Positions 57,001 through 63,408 of a stretch of 64,000 nucleotides of DNA are shown piece by piece. The notes under the pieces were generated by a model. The model was not told where the DNA came from, ran no database searches, and saw only the letters and a program-made list of their open reading frames with translations. The stretch spans positions 62,718,822-62,782,821 of the forward strand of contig OX439043.1 in the NCBI GenBank assembly GCA_949317995.1, read 5' to 3'. How positions within the stretch are numbered: the stretch's first letter is position 1; every line of letters begins with the position of its first letter. Both the position numbers and the translations under genes were made by a program. The stretch is from Acholoe squamosa. Lineage: Eukaryota > Annelida > Polychaeta > Phyllodocida > Polynoidae.

Positions 57001-60000
57001 ATGTTGTCTCCCGGTCTGTAACCTATGCCGGTATCAATAGCCCAGAGTACTTCATCCGCCATGCTGAACTCTATGAAATAACACAGATCCTGGAAACAAG
57101 CAAAAAGAGAATAATATTGTAGAGGTCGGCGAAAACGTACTTGGAAACACCGGGTTTCGAACCTGGGACCTCTCAACTTGCAAACGAGCGCTCTACCACT
57201 GAGCTACATCCCCAGACCTGACGTTCTCTACCTTCCACCTACATCTGGATCGGTATGACACAAGGGGGCAGTGTTCACTGGCTGACCAGCCCATGGGGGC
57301 TGGTGCAACCGGAATGGGGACAGATAGCATACCGTCATGGACTCACAGCCAGAGCTGGCCCCTACAATATATTTAATAAAAACTTTTCTCTATCCTTGTC
57401 TTTCTTGATCATACTGCTGCAATGGTTGATACATACCGTATTCATTCTTATAATAAGCGCACCGGTGCAGAAAATAGATTGTCAGATGCTCAAAACCTTA
57501 ATACAGAGCTGTACGAAAATTCTAATATGCGCACCCCGTACCCATCCCTCAGCGGTTCTGACGTAGGTTTACTGTAATAAAATCCCTTTATTTGCATAAC
57601 TTGACACCCCATATGGCCACATTTCAAATTAGCACAAGTCTCACAGTAGCACAGCTGCACAGGTTATATTTATGATTAAAATATATATAAGGCCATGTGC
57701 TACGTATTTTATGTTAGACAGCAAAGAGTTTTCCTCACCGGTTTTAGAGTTTCTCCGTCTTTGTTTCCTTTTGCCTGTAAAGAGAACAAATTTCGGTTTA
57801 TTAAGTATAATTTCTTGTTCTTGCCCCCACAAGAACAGTCTTACAGGCACAAAATTATTCTTGCGCCCGCAAAAACATTTTTGTATCCTCAAAAATAATC
57901 TTTCCTGTGAGATTTCAGAATGGCATAACTTCGGTTATAATCAATGGATCTTAAGAAGAACGGCCGCAAGAATACTTTTGCGGGACCAACAATATTTTTC
58001 AGAGAAAGAAATCATTTGTAAATGTCCTCTCTAGGGCTCCGTAGAAATGTGCTAATAATTCCAAAGGTAAGTGATTACGTTTTGGTCTGTAGCTTTTTCT
58101 TAAGGCAAAATGTGGAAAATTTCTTAATTTACTCTCACTACTAACTTTTTGAATTGCTCTTACCGTCTCTTTGATGAAAATCCGAACATCAATTGTGTTT
58201 CCATTTTCTAACACTCTTGGCATTTTTTTGACCTCGTCATTCCCTTGTATGAAAACTGTTTCTCCACCCTTTGATTTCGTTTGTAGCGTGTAAGTGTGCT
58301 TCTTGCTATCTTTAGTCAGTCTGGTCAAACAGAATGGGTAATGTTAAAGTAAATTTCTTTTAAAAAGTGTTTTTCTTTAGACTATTACCGTTATGAGGTA
58401 AGCTACTATCAACAGAAAGATCACTGAGACTTGTCCTGGTCTACAACAGACCCACGTGGCAAGAAAGGGTGACTTTTTCGGAATAAAATTGTATTTAGGT
58501 TAGGTTTAATGGAATCCTCATAACATTGCTTGAAGTATCCACATATATGCAAAGAGGGTATATCATCAAATTCACGAGACAATTATCTTTCAAATGATAC
58601 GCATCATATGGTATACATGCCAATGAATATTTGCATTCTTATTAAGTCGACCACAGAAATGTTCAAAATCTTTAGCTCTAGGACGACCATATTTGCTTGT
58701 CTGGGTGTATGATGGAACGTGATTAGCCCATAGCACTTTGTATTGCCTCTGGTTTCTGCGCTGGCTTGAATTCATCCATCGCTCGCTAAAAGCAATGTTG
58801 CTGGTTATAAACTGTTACATGATACACCAATCAAGTGCTGATGAGTCCTCACTGTCAGATTATCTTTGCTGCATCACATCGATCCTTGGGGAGAGTGTCG
58901 ACCCCATTGGGTCTATACGGAACTGGAGCTGGTTTGTGGCGACACACACTGACAAGAGCTGATAAGATGGGAATCAGCTTGTTCCAGGAAGTTAGTGTTA
59001 TCCAGGGACAAGGTACCCATCATGACATATCTTATCAGTGTGTTTTCCCACTTTCAGCAGAATCAGCAAAATTCAAAATGTTGAACCCAATGGGTATGGG
59101 TCCAGACTCCTATACGATGAGCAAGATGGACTAATGCACTTTAAAGGGTTAACCAGCTATGCAATGAGTATATAAGAATAATGCACTTTAAAGGGTTAAC
59201 CAGCTAAGCAATGAGTATATAAGAATAATGCCCTTTAAAGGGTTAACCAGCTAAGCAATGAGTATATAAGAACAAGGGGTCAATGGTTAGGAGATTATGT
59301 TAAGGATTCAATTGAAAATTTAGGATCTAAGATCTATGATCAAGAGGCCCGTGTTAAGGATGCACTTGAGAGGATTCAATTTAGGATCTGTCATCTATGA
59401 TCAAGATATTAGGATTTCATATTTAAATTTGACGATCAATTCTGAGTTTAATATCAATTCTAAAAGCAGGTAAATTGCAGTGAGTTTCCCGGATTAGAAA
59501 TTTATCCCATATTTTCAGCAAAGTAAACACAGCAAAGCTGTAATGCCATGCATATTCATATCATGTTCTAAGAAGTATAGAATTGATTTACAACATTTTT
59601 AATATGATCTTAGATCAAAATTTTCAGAACAAATATTATTTTAATACAGAATCTAAAAGCCCTTCATATGTTGTGTGTTTTGCAATTTATTAATCTATAA
59701 CATACTTTCAGGAAAGTAAACACAGCAATGCTGTAATTCCGTGCATATTCCTATTATGATCCAAGGAAAAAAGATCATTATATATGAACTCTATGGCCTT
59801 TGGAATGGACCTATACTTAAATATATGCTCTGATTGTGGTGCTTCCTCGCTCTCCATGTAAAATCCTGTCCCATTGCTATAGTATGGAGTAAACCTATGC
59901 CTGTATTAAAATATGCAAATAAGGAATTGTGTGTGAGGGTTGGGAGTAGTGTGGTGGTGGTATTGGTGGTGGTGGTGTCACAATGGTCACTAACATCCAT

Positions 60001-63000
60001 CTGATAACTTTTGAAGATCAAAATTGACCATATATGGCCTGGATCCCTGTGATTCCTGAAACCAAGATGGCCAACACACAAGGAAAACAAAAGAATTAGG
60101 TAGTTGAGGTGTCCCAATGGTCACTAACATCCATCTGATAACTTTTGAAGATCAAAATTGACCACATATGACCTGGATCCTTGTGTTTCCGAAAACCAAG
60201 ATGGCCGACACACATGGAAAACAATAAAATTAGGCACTTGAGGTGTCCCAATGGTCACTAACATCCATCTGATAACTTTTGAAGATCGAAGTTGACCATA
60301 TATGACCTGGATCCTTGTGTTTCCTTAAACAAAGATGGCCGACACATATGGAGAACAATAGAATTAGGTAGTTGAGGTCTTTCAATGGTCACTAACATCC
60401 ATCTGATAACATTTGAAGATCAGAATTGACCACATATGAGCTGGATCCCTGTGTTTCCTAAAACCAAGATGGCCGACACACAAGGAAAACAATAGAATTA
60501 GGTAGTTGAGGTGTCCCAATGGTCACTAACATCCATCTGATATCTTTTGAAGATCAAAACTGACCACATATGGCCTGGATCCCTGTGATTCCTAAAACAA
60601 AGATGGCCGACATATATGGAGAACAATATAATTAGCTAGTTGAGGTGTCCCAATGGTCACTAACATCCATCTGATAACTTTTGAAGATTAAAATTGACAA
60701 TATATGAGCTGGATCCCTGTGTTTCCTAAAACCAAGATGGCCGACACACATGGCAAACAATAAAATTGGGTAGTTGAGGTGTCCCAATGGTCACTAACAT
60801 CCATCTGATAACTTTTTAAGTTCAAAATTGACCATATATGGCCTGGATCCCTGTGTTTCCGAAAACCAAGATGGCTGACACACATGGAAAACGGTCCCAA
60901 GACTCCAAATAATCTAATGCCACGCCACTTAAAACTCCTAAAAAAGTGCATCATACTTATGTGTACATGTATACATAAATATACATGTAGGTGGCCTTTA
61001 GTGGGTTAATAGTCAGTGGTGCTGAGAAACACACCACCAGCAGAAGAGAACCACATGGTGCTGGGGGAGGTGGTGCCAGGCAGGTATGGGGCCACCCCAG
61101 GAGCACAGCCACCAGCACCATTCAGAGGTGGGTGGGGGGGGGGGGCTATATATACTATATACCATGGCTCTGCCTGATGTGTCCAGGGCTACCACCACTC
61201 TGTCCCCAGGGTCTACAATAACAGGTCCACCAACACCACCACTGCCACCACTTCTATGCTTGACTGATTTGCAAATTTTAATCCAGGTATAGGCATACTC
61301 AATACTGTACCTATGAGACAGGATTATACATGGAGAGCGAGGAAGCACCACTATGAGAGCTTGTATTTAAGAATGGGTCCCCTCCTATAGCCGTTCATTC
61401 CTAAGAATGAACGGCAATAATGCACTTTAAAGGGTAAACCAGCTAAGCAATGAGTATATAAGAATAATGCACTTTAAAGGGTTAACCAGCTAAGCAATGA
61501 GTATATAAGAATTAGACTTACTCCACCCCGATGCCAGGTGTGTGCCCAGCGTCTATGACGATAGTGAATTTAGAGAAGGCTTCTGGCCTCATAGATGTCT
61601 TCCATTTGACCATAACAGGATCATCCGTAGCCTTCATGAGCGGAGGGATCGTAAACCAGCTGCCTTTTTGTTGAACAGCGCCTGCTCCTATCTTCTGCCA
61701 CGTTTTACCACACAGAGTGGGATACACGTCACAGTAGTTTTCCTGGAATGAAAGCGTGATGCAATTGATATATGGAGTTTATAAAGACTCTTGTTTAAGG
61801 TCCATGCCCCCCCCTTGATATAAATGATGAGATAAGGTCTCATCGAATCACAAGATTGACTCAGATCAATCTTCACAACAACAAAAATAAGGAAAAAAAG
61901 AACAGTAAACTGAGGAGTTTGCAGGTATGCTTAAAGGATCAAGGAGCTGCTGCATCTTTCTAAGTTGGTAAAATGGTTTCTAGATAATAAATCTAAGGAA
62001 TTTAACCACATCTACAATCAGAATTGTTTTTTCCCCCCAACCCAACTGTTACTACAAGAGGAAGCTTCCAATTTCTATTTGCAGATAATCACACTGTGTA
62101 CTCCTTCTTCGTAGTTTGATAAAAGCAAAGCTAACTTTATCAGACTTATCTCCTGCCCTAGATAAGATACCTCTGAAGGTGAAATAGAAACAGTCATACA
62201 CACTTTGTGGCCAATTAGTACCTACCCAGAGTTGTTTTAGGTGTTTGGGATTTCCGCCACATTCTGAGCAGCTCACTGAACCTGTAGAGCTGCTCCCTAC
62301 TCCCTCCTTTATCAATTTCAGTGAGTGGTTGTTTGCAAAGCGCATATTATCACCTGAAGTTTAAGTTTGGTTATTATTTGCATTTGAATTCAAGTTTTCA
62401 TTCTATGGGAGCACTTCAATAAATGCAAAATTAACTGAGCTAACCATAAAAGAATAAATGATCTTCAGGTTTGCACAAACTCCAAAGTTGGTCTGTCATA
62501 TCGGGTAGTACAAAGATCATGGAAAATTTGTTAAATATATGTATAAAATGTAATTGTGCACAAGTATAAAAGGTGACAATGTGGTTTTGGTTTCCCCAAC
62601 ACCGAGGTAGCGGATTGTTCAATGGGGGCGACCATCGCTTAAGCTGGTTACCGGCAGGTATCACTGACAACAGCTATCATATGGGTACCACCTGTCCCCC
62701 TAGAGGCCTGCAGTGAATAGTTTGGGTTATTTCAATGGGTGATAATTAATTCCACTAAGCCATTATATATTATTTTATGATGGGTAGGTCGAGCTTTTCC
62801 CCATTTTCCCTACACTTGTGGTATTCCCTTTTTACCATCTACATGAAGGATCATTAATGCATGACACCTTCACATCAACAAAGGAGGAAAAGACTTGTGT
62901 CTGAGTTCCTACCTATGGACGTTCCATCTGGCATGTTCTTTTGTTCACACTGTATGGGAAAATGAAAGTTCAAATTAAGCAAGCAACATAAACAATTATT

Positions 63001-63105
63001 AACTTAAATCTTTTTTTCTCTTAAAATCTGACCTTTGAATACTAAAGATATTGGAAAATGGACCTTTATACATTTATGTCGGGGATGGAATGAAGACAGG
63101 CACAC

Positions 63106-63185
<80 letters not shown>

Positions 63186-63408
63186 AAGTTCGGCCATTCT
63201 TGACTATATTAACACACCTTGAACGTTAGGCTGTCCCCATATGAGTATGAGATGTTCCATTTCTTAAATGTGTATTCCAGTAGTACTCTGTAGCATGCCA
63301 CCATCTCTTGAAGTAGCGTAATCAGCTTGCCACTGTTCTTGGGGTCAATGCCTTCAGTGATTATCGATGCGTCTAGAGTAACCTTTGTTATACCATGTCC
63401 AGTGTTGC
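21160..63408 (-). CDS. LRR-ROC-COR-TIR-TIR (Roco) protein with upstream MBT region, 5' partial
   Basis: Exons in transcript order: 63218-63408, 62913-62949, 62226-62353, 61522-61742, 58164-58320, 56940-57089, 56384-56474, 55097-55261, 51226-51334, 46835-47017, 45843-45955, 45621-45683, 44365-44460, 43820-44124, 42720-43122, 42135-42264, 41568-41780, 41237-41402, 40620-40797, 39966-40202, 39565-39671, 39147-39246, 38199-38345, 37654-37818, 37129-37227, 29333-29575, 28809-28926, 28298-28499, 27538-27604, 27071-27229, 26261-26350, 25042-25215, 24746-24817, 24264-24374, 23873-24037, 22724-22930, 22237-22419, 21678-21903, 21160-21281. Visible length is about 2030 residues. Every junction keeps frame except 55097 to 51334 (phase 1 into phase 0), so a small exon is missing there or two genes abut. 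ROC-COR proteins are dimeric GTPase switches. With LRRs to sense and TIRs to signal, an innate-immune or cell-death role is the natural inference. The first exon starts mid-codon, so the true start lies right of 63408. Confidence 0.85.
23269..23765. mobile_element. 497-bp MITE, GGCCACTTAAAAT ends
   Basis: Inverted ends start GGCCACTTAAAATTGATTAT and are flanked by TTA on both sides (23266-23268 and 23766-23768). A partial relative with AAAATCGATAATCAGC and GGACAGCGCCCGCACC lies at 63686-63740. It is in the intron between the linker exon 23873-24037 and exon 22724-22930. Confidence 0.78.
24264..26350 (-). CDS. second TIR domain (TIR2) with linker exon
   Basis: Exon 26261-26350 is a charged linker (NDPKRYQHKKVELMESITSK). 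Exons 25042-25215, 24746-24817 and 24264-24374 encode the TIR at visible residues about 1612-1730: HPRCFLSYCWSNSHDAIKKG, then DPRGFKKHLEDNGIDCWMDI, the Gly-rich turn QVGQGGLFEDIAEGL, HAKVVVACVSDEYAKSKNCQ, MELRFASSI and LPIIVVIVGQGYAW. It keeps the NCxxE motif, whose Glu is the catalytic residue of SARM1, plant and bacterial TIR NADases. Enzymatic activity is an inference. Confidence 0.88.
27071..28499 (-). CDS. first TIR domain (TIR1)
   Basis: Exons 28298-28499, 27538-27604 and 27071-27229 encode visible residues about 1439-1581. The beta-A strand is TDVFLFYCGKDIPG. The BB-loop side is DLTDEGYKVWFSQDPDSVD, followed by SIAITMKNAKLVVVMVSDSF and QMIVLTGNNW. The usual SxxCxxE region reads QDDQCCNVFYYA, with Phe where enzymatic TIRs have Glu. 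It therefore probably serves in assembly rather than NAD cleavage. It follows the COR domain directly. Confidence 0.85.
27697..27990. mobile_element. TACCGTAA MITE, copy 1
   Basis: Ends are TACCGTAATCTCCCGCGTAT and its reverse complement, with terminal TA probably the target duplication. CGTATAAGGCGCA-type motifs repeat just inside. Closely matched in the interior by 50653-50930. Confidence 0.88.
28809..39671 (-). CDS. COR domain of the Roco protein
   Basis: Exons 39565-39671, 39147-39246, 38199-38345, 37654-37818, 37129-37227, 29333-29575 and 28809-28926 encode visible residues about 1113-1438. COR landmarks are LHDLGSLQHFE, VVINPQWIVNVMSCVVSVHE, WLLRLTEEFDLTFPL, YKFEYLPAGLFNRAQVRLSQ and the closing PCEDCVKV, then VPFLQCDKYFHTLSLTEV. 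COR dimerises and couples GTP state to output. The join 37129/29575 spans a 7.5-kb intron filled with inverted-repeat elements yet continues exactly in frame. Confidence 0.92.
29707..29846. mobile_element. TACCGTAA MITE, copy 2 (short)
   Basis: Same ends as copy 1 but only 140 bp long, built almost wholly of CTTATACGCG and inverted copies. It stops seven bases before the 29854 inverted-repeat element. Confidence 0.85.
29854..30271. mobile_element. 418-bp element with perfect 84-bp inverted arms
   Basis: Arms 29854-29937 and 30188-30271 are exact reverse complements over 84 bp. The inner part of each arm (from TTCCAGGAGCAACGATAG at 29900, mirrored to 30225) resembles the end of the adjacent 6.8-kb element. 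The outer 46 bp (TATAAAATTAATCGATAC, then a CTTACATGTAAG palindrome) is therefore an inverted duplicate flanking a 326-bp core. Non-coding. Confidence 0.88.
30272..37087. mobile_element. 6.8-kb ORF-less TIR element with hairpin-array interior
   Basis: Terminal inverted repeats 30272-30314 and 37045-37087 are identical over 43 bp (starting TTCCAGAGCGCAACGATAG). No transposase-like frame is present; the longest frames are short and shadow the repeats. The interior holds a degenerate higher-order repeat of about 0.8-1.1 kb, and almost every segment is a short inverted repeat. It fills the intron between COR exons 37129-37227 and 29333-29575. It is probably a non-autonomous DNA transposon or foldback element; the superfamily is unassigned and no clear target duplication is visible. 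Confidence 0.82.
32050..35870. repeat. degenerate higher-order repeat inside the 6.8-kb element
   Basis: A block beginning GTTGTGCCAGNGGGCCACAA and containing CTCTGGTGGTGTCAAGGTCA and CAGGTCTGGACAGTTAC occurs near 32071, 32648, 32795, 33720, 34526 and 35656. Four of these are preceded by about 110 bp starting TTAGACACCNTTCT (near 32535, 33610, 34410 and 35548). Between them, GGCATAAGGTATAGGTA segments recur. Confidence 0.8.
37397..37542. mobile_element. GGGATGAAAGT MITE, copy 1
   Basis: The ends CAGGGATGAAAGT and CCATCCCT are imperfect inverted copies, with CCTGAAATCAGGGAA near the right end. Related to 38904-39046 and to half copies at 23090-23145 and 44205-44250. Confidence 0.6.
38904..39046. 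mobile_element. GGGATGAAAGT MITE, copy 2
   Basis: Inverted ends CAGGGATGAAAGTC and GACTTTCATCCCTG with CCCTGAAATCAGGGAATTCC inside. It sits in an intron of the COR region. Confidence 0.75.
39966..41402 (-). CDS. ROC GTPase domain of the Roco protein
   Basis: Exons 41237-41402, 40620-40797 and 39966-40202 encode visible residues about 919-1112. G1 (P-loop) is LMMVGLGGAGKTS, G3 is SVWDFAGQTVYYNTHQ, and the G4 equivalent is VLVIGTHVDQV, where Roco proteins have THxD instead of NKxD. YLLMWNVRLGHEHAGLEFWL lies between them. All nucleotide-binding motifs look intact, so the domain should bind and hydrolyse GTP. The P-loop GKT ends an exon, and its following Ser is completed by the next one. Confidence 0.93.
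41461..41500. repeat. short hairpin, AGGGAGTGGT ends
   Basis: AGGGAGTGGT and ACCACTCCCT enclose 20 bp. The terminal sequence matches the 45148 and 54606 family and may be an internally deleted copy. Confidence 0.6.
41568..44124 (-). CDS. leucine-rich repeats of the Roco protein
   Basis: Exons 43820-44124, 42720-43122, 42135-42264 and 41568-41780 encode visible residues about 569-918. Clear LxxLxLxxNxIxxLPxxL repeats include SELNLVKNHITELPADLF, RSLLLSENKIEELPSF, LVTLDVSKNKLKALPNDLL, LEMLSIGHNNIPEIPECV, LTKLYLNDLGVSAIHDDL, LKCLDLSGHSLTEIPKVLG and, after an insert, LEVLDLSHCPSLHTISSDLV. The LV|TLDVS repeat is split by a phase-2 intron, as is common in LRR genes. In this family the LRRs recognise ligands or partners and may hold the GTPase inactive. 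A non-LRR stretch (exon 42135-42264, KASLFDGTEGSQQSTLDHKG) sits between the main block and the last repeats. Confidence 0.9.
44365..51334 (-). CDS. helical region before the LRRs, unrecognised
   Basis: Exons 51226-51334, 46835-47017, 45843-45955, 45621-45683 and 44365-44460 encode about 188 residues with a helix-like pattern (VHHMMRKMGESIPAHLANKV, SVHFLCHNNGLLHMLDHEG, KIWPVTLTVNVVLTSQE, LSAYIKQQLVLTAIPLMFR). The repeated helices and the CHNNGLLHML turn resemble armadillo/HEAT-type scaffolds, which precede LRRs in some Roco proteins. I cannot name a family. The first exon ends phase 1 and joins 46835-47017 well. The first exon's 5' phase does not match the MBT exon. Confidence 0.65.
45029..45425. 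mobile_element. CCCAGTGGGTCC repeat with nested AGTGGTCATT MITE
   Basis: The outer repeat (CAGTGGGTCCACAATACTGA, AATTTCGCTGGTTGAGG, later ACACCCACTTCCAGGAACA) has relatives at 56640-56880 and 58890-59120. The outer copy is split at 45148-45369 by a separate element with ends AGTGGTCATTTTTTAACA and its complement, whose interior is G/C-run rich. That nested family also occurs at 54606-54889. Confidence 0.75.
47490..47832. repeat. 31-bp minisatellite, about 11 copies
   Basis: The unit is CAGCACACAGATTGTAACCA plus ATCTGACACTG. Each unit contains an AGATTG-TAAC-CAATCT hairpin. The copies are contiguous without spacers. Minus-strand frames across it are repeat artefacts. Confidence 0.9.
48650..48877. 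mobile_element. TACCGTAA MITE, copy 3
   Basis: Ends TACCGTAAACTCCCGCGTAT and complement, with AAGACGCACC-type internal repeats. The A and T differences in the two ends (AAACT and AGTTT) are compensatory, so the ends still pair. Confidence 0.85.
49132..50020. mobile_element. AACGTT-rich element, ACTTGGCAAAAAACG ends
   Basis: Ends ACTTGGCAAAAAACG and TTTTTTTTTGCCAAGT are inverted. The interior is full of AACGTTTTTAA-type palindromes plus an unrelated patch at 49800-49900. Non-coding; related to 14185-14640. Confidence 0.7.
50653..50930. mobile_element. TACCGTAA MITE, copy 4
   Basis: Near-identical in layout and interior to copy 1 (shared GCTTGGGCCACCC and ACCAAGGGGGCATGTAAGAT). It starts at the TA that ends the 2.7-kb foldback element. 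Confidence 0.88.
51463..51604. mobile_element. 148-bp MITE family, copy 2
   Basis: Ends CAGAGATGCCAC and GTGGCACCTCTG. Clear relative of 16818-16965, lying just upstream of the 51226-51334 exon of the Roco gene. Confidence 0.8.
52265..52295 (-). ncRNA. possible hammerhead ribozyme core remnant
   Basis: On the minus strand CTGATGA is followed by GACACTAAGTTT and GAAAC, the spacing and order of the hammerhead catalytic core with a weak stem II. Penelope-like elements are known to carry hammerhead motifs. The partner strand with the cleavage site was not identified. Confidence 0.35.
52795..53922 (-). pseudogene. Penelope-type RT C-terminus and GIY-YIG endonuclease
   Basis: The frame is open from the truncation point to TAA at 52795. 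It starts in RT motif C (RFIDDIFIIW, the Penelope-type DD) and continues LDIKVLVSNEGYLETTLYCK, PTDSHNYLLYSSEHPRHVLK and IPYSQFLRVRRICS. The GIY-YIG region reads LIYAITCKYCNIQYVGQTER and LLERFNRHMGDI, with an upstream Cys/His cluster THPCKRPNGCNYCPK. The RT fingers and palm N-terminus are missing, so the copy is inactive. No frame breaks are visible in the remaining 375 codons, suggesting a fairly recent insertion. Confidence 0.9.
54606..54889. mobile_element. AGTGGTCATT MITE, copy 2
   Basis: Ends AGTGGTCATTATTTATCAAC and its near complement GTTAAATAATGACCACT. The interior consists of long G or C runs and AGTCAAAATTT-type repeats, as in 45148-45369. Confidence 0.8.
55097..56474 (-). CDS. MBT repeat (two exons of the same gene)
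   Basis: Exons 56384-56474 and 55097-55261 join in frame to give about 85 residues (visible 295-380). The sequence begins MEIDWKEGMRLEAKDRLNP, continues LICVATVTSVLNEGTQVNIH, then FDGWTDRYDYIADVTSPDLH and PIGYIAHLQ. This matches the MBT layout: GMRLEAxDxxxPxxxCVATV, HFDGWxxxYDYxxxxxSPDxHPxG. Canonical MBT repeats bind mono- and dimethyl-lysine through an aromatic cage plus an Asp, and are usually nuclear chromatin readers. Only one repeat is present, where two to four are usual. Coupling to a Roco/TIR protein would be unusual and depends on the unresolved junction with exon 51226-51334. Confidence 0.8.
56640..56880. repeat. CCCAGTGGGTCC repeat, copy 2
   Basis: Contains CCCAGTGGGTCCTCCATTTT, AATTTCGCTGGTTGAGGTTA, ACACCCACTTCCAGGGGCAA and GTCGCCAGAAACCAGCTCC. 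The 58890-59120 copy is in opposite orientation. Confidence 0.7.
56940..63408 (-). CDS. N-terminal part of the Roco/MBT gene: unrecognised domains
   Basis: The first six visible exons encode about 294 residues that I do not recognise. Residues 1-120 include LITLLQEMVACYRVLLEYTF and a cysteine group (CSECGG, later YCDVYPTLCG) that might bind a metal. Residues 120-294 look beta-rich, with GSWFTIPPLMKATDDPVMVK, SKFTIVIDAGHTPGIGVEL, VFIQGNDEVKKMP and SLQMTFFLNAPTAF. Frame continues cleanly into the MBT exons, so they are probably one protein with MBT. A carbohydrate-binding or immunoglobulin-like fold is only a guess. Confidence 0.6.
57142..57213 (-). tRNA. tRNA-Ala(TGC)-like sequence, degenerate
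   Basis: The minus strand begins GGGGATGTAGCTCAGTGGTA (intact A box), has an anticodon loop TTTGCAA giving TGC, and a B box GGTTCGAAACC, ending with a T-rich 3' acceptor strand and A. The acceptor stem needs several G-T pairs and the anticodon stem has one mismatch. A pseudogene or tRNA-derived SINE head is therefore as likely as a working gene. It lies in an intron just 5' of exon 56940-57089. Confidence 0.65.
58890..59120. repeat. CCCAGTGGGTCC repeat, copy 3 (inverted)
   Basis: Contains CCCCATTGGGTCTATACGGA, GGAGCTGGTTTGTGGCGACA and AACCCAATGGGTATGGGTCC. It ends beside the 47-bp tandem array. Confidence 0.65.
59133..59275. repeat. 47-bp tandem array, left part (3 units)
   Basis: The unit is AATGCACTTTAAAGGGTTAA plus CCAGCTAAGCAATGAGTATATAAG-type sequence, starting at 59133, 59180 and 59227. 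The same unit continues at 61419 and 61466. Confidence 0.9.
59785..61375. mobile_element. inverted-repeat element with satellite interior
   Basis: The left arm (about 59810-59985) and right arm (about 61215-61375) share GTGGTGCTTCCTCGCTCTCC, ATGTAAAATCCTGTC and further GGTGGTGGT-rich sequence in inverted order. Between them lie seven 134-bp satellite units and a G/C-run segment. Non-coding; outer limits are uncertain. Confidence 0.72.
59985..60900. repeat. 134-bp satellite, seven units
   Basis: GGTCACTAACATCCATCTGA recurs at 59985, 60119, 60253, 60387, 60521, 60655 and 60789, an exact 134-bp spacing each time. Each unit also carries ACCAAGATGGCCGACACACA or a close variant. Confidence 0.95.
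61390..61415. repeat. perfect 11-bp stem hairpin
   Basis: GCCGTTCATTC, loop CTAA, GAATGAACGGC. It lies at the edge between the inverted-repeat element and the resumed 47-bp array. Confidence 0.85.
61419..61512. repeat. 47-bp tandem array, right part (2 units)
   Basis: Units start at 61419 and 61466 in the same orientation and period as 59133-59275. The array ends immediately before the exon 61522-61742 splice donor region. Confidence 0.9.
63106..63182. repeat. (TA)n microsatellite
   Basis: About 38 TA dinucleotides, in the intron just 3' of the first visible Roco-gene exon. Confidence 0.95.

Noticed and set aside
61013-61351. Overlapping frames on both strands with GGGG/PPPP stretches
   Set aside because: These are G/C-run repeats within the inverted-repeat element; composition-driven, no domain.
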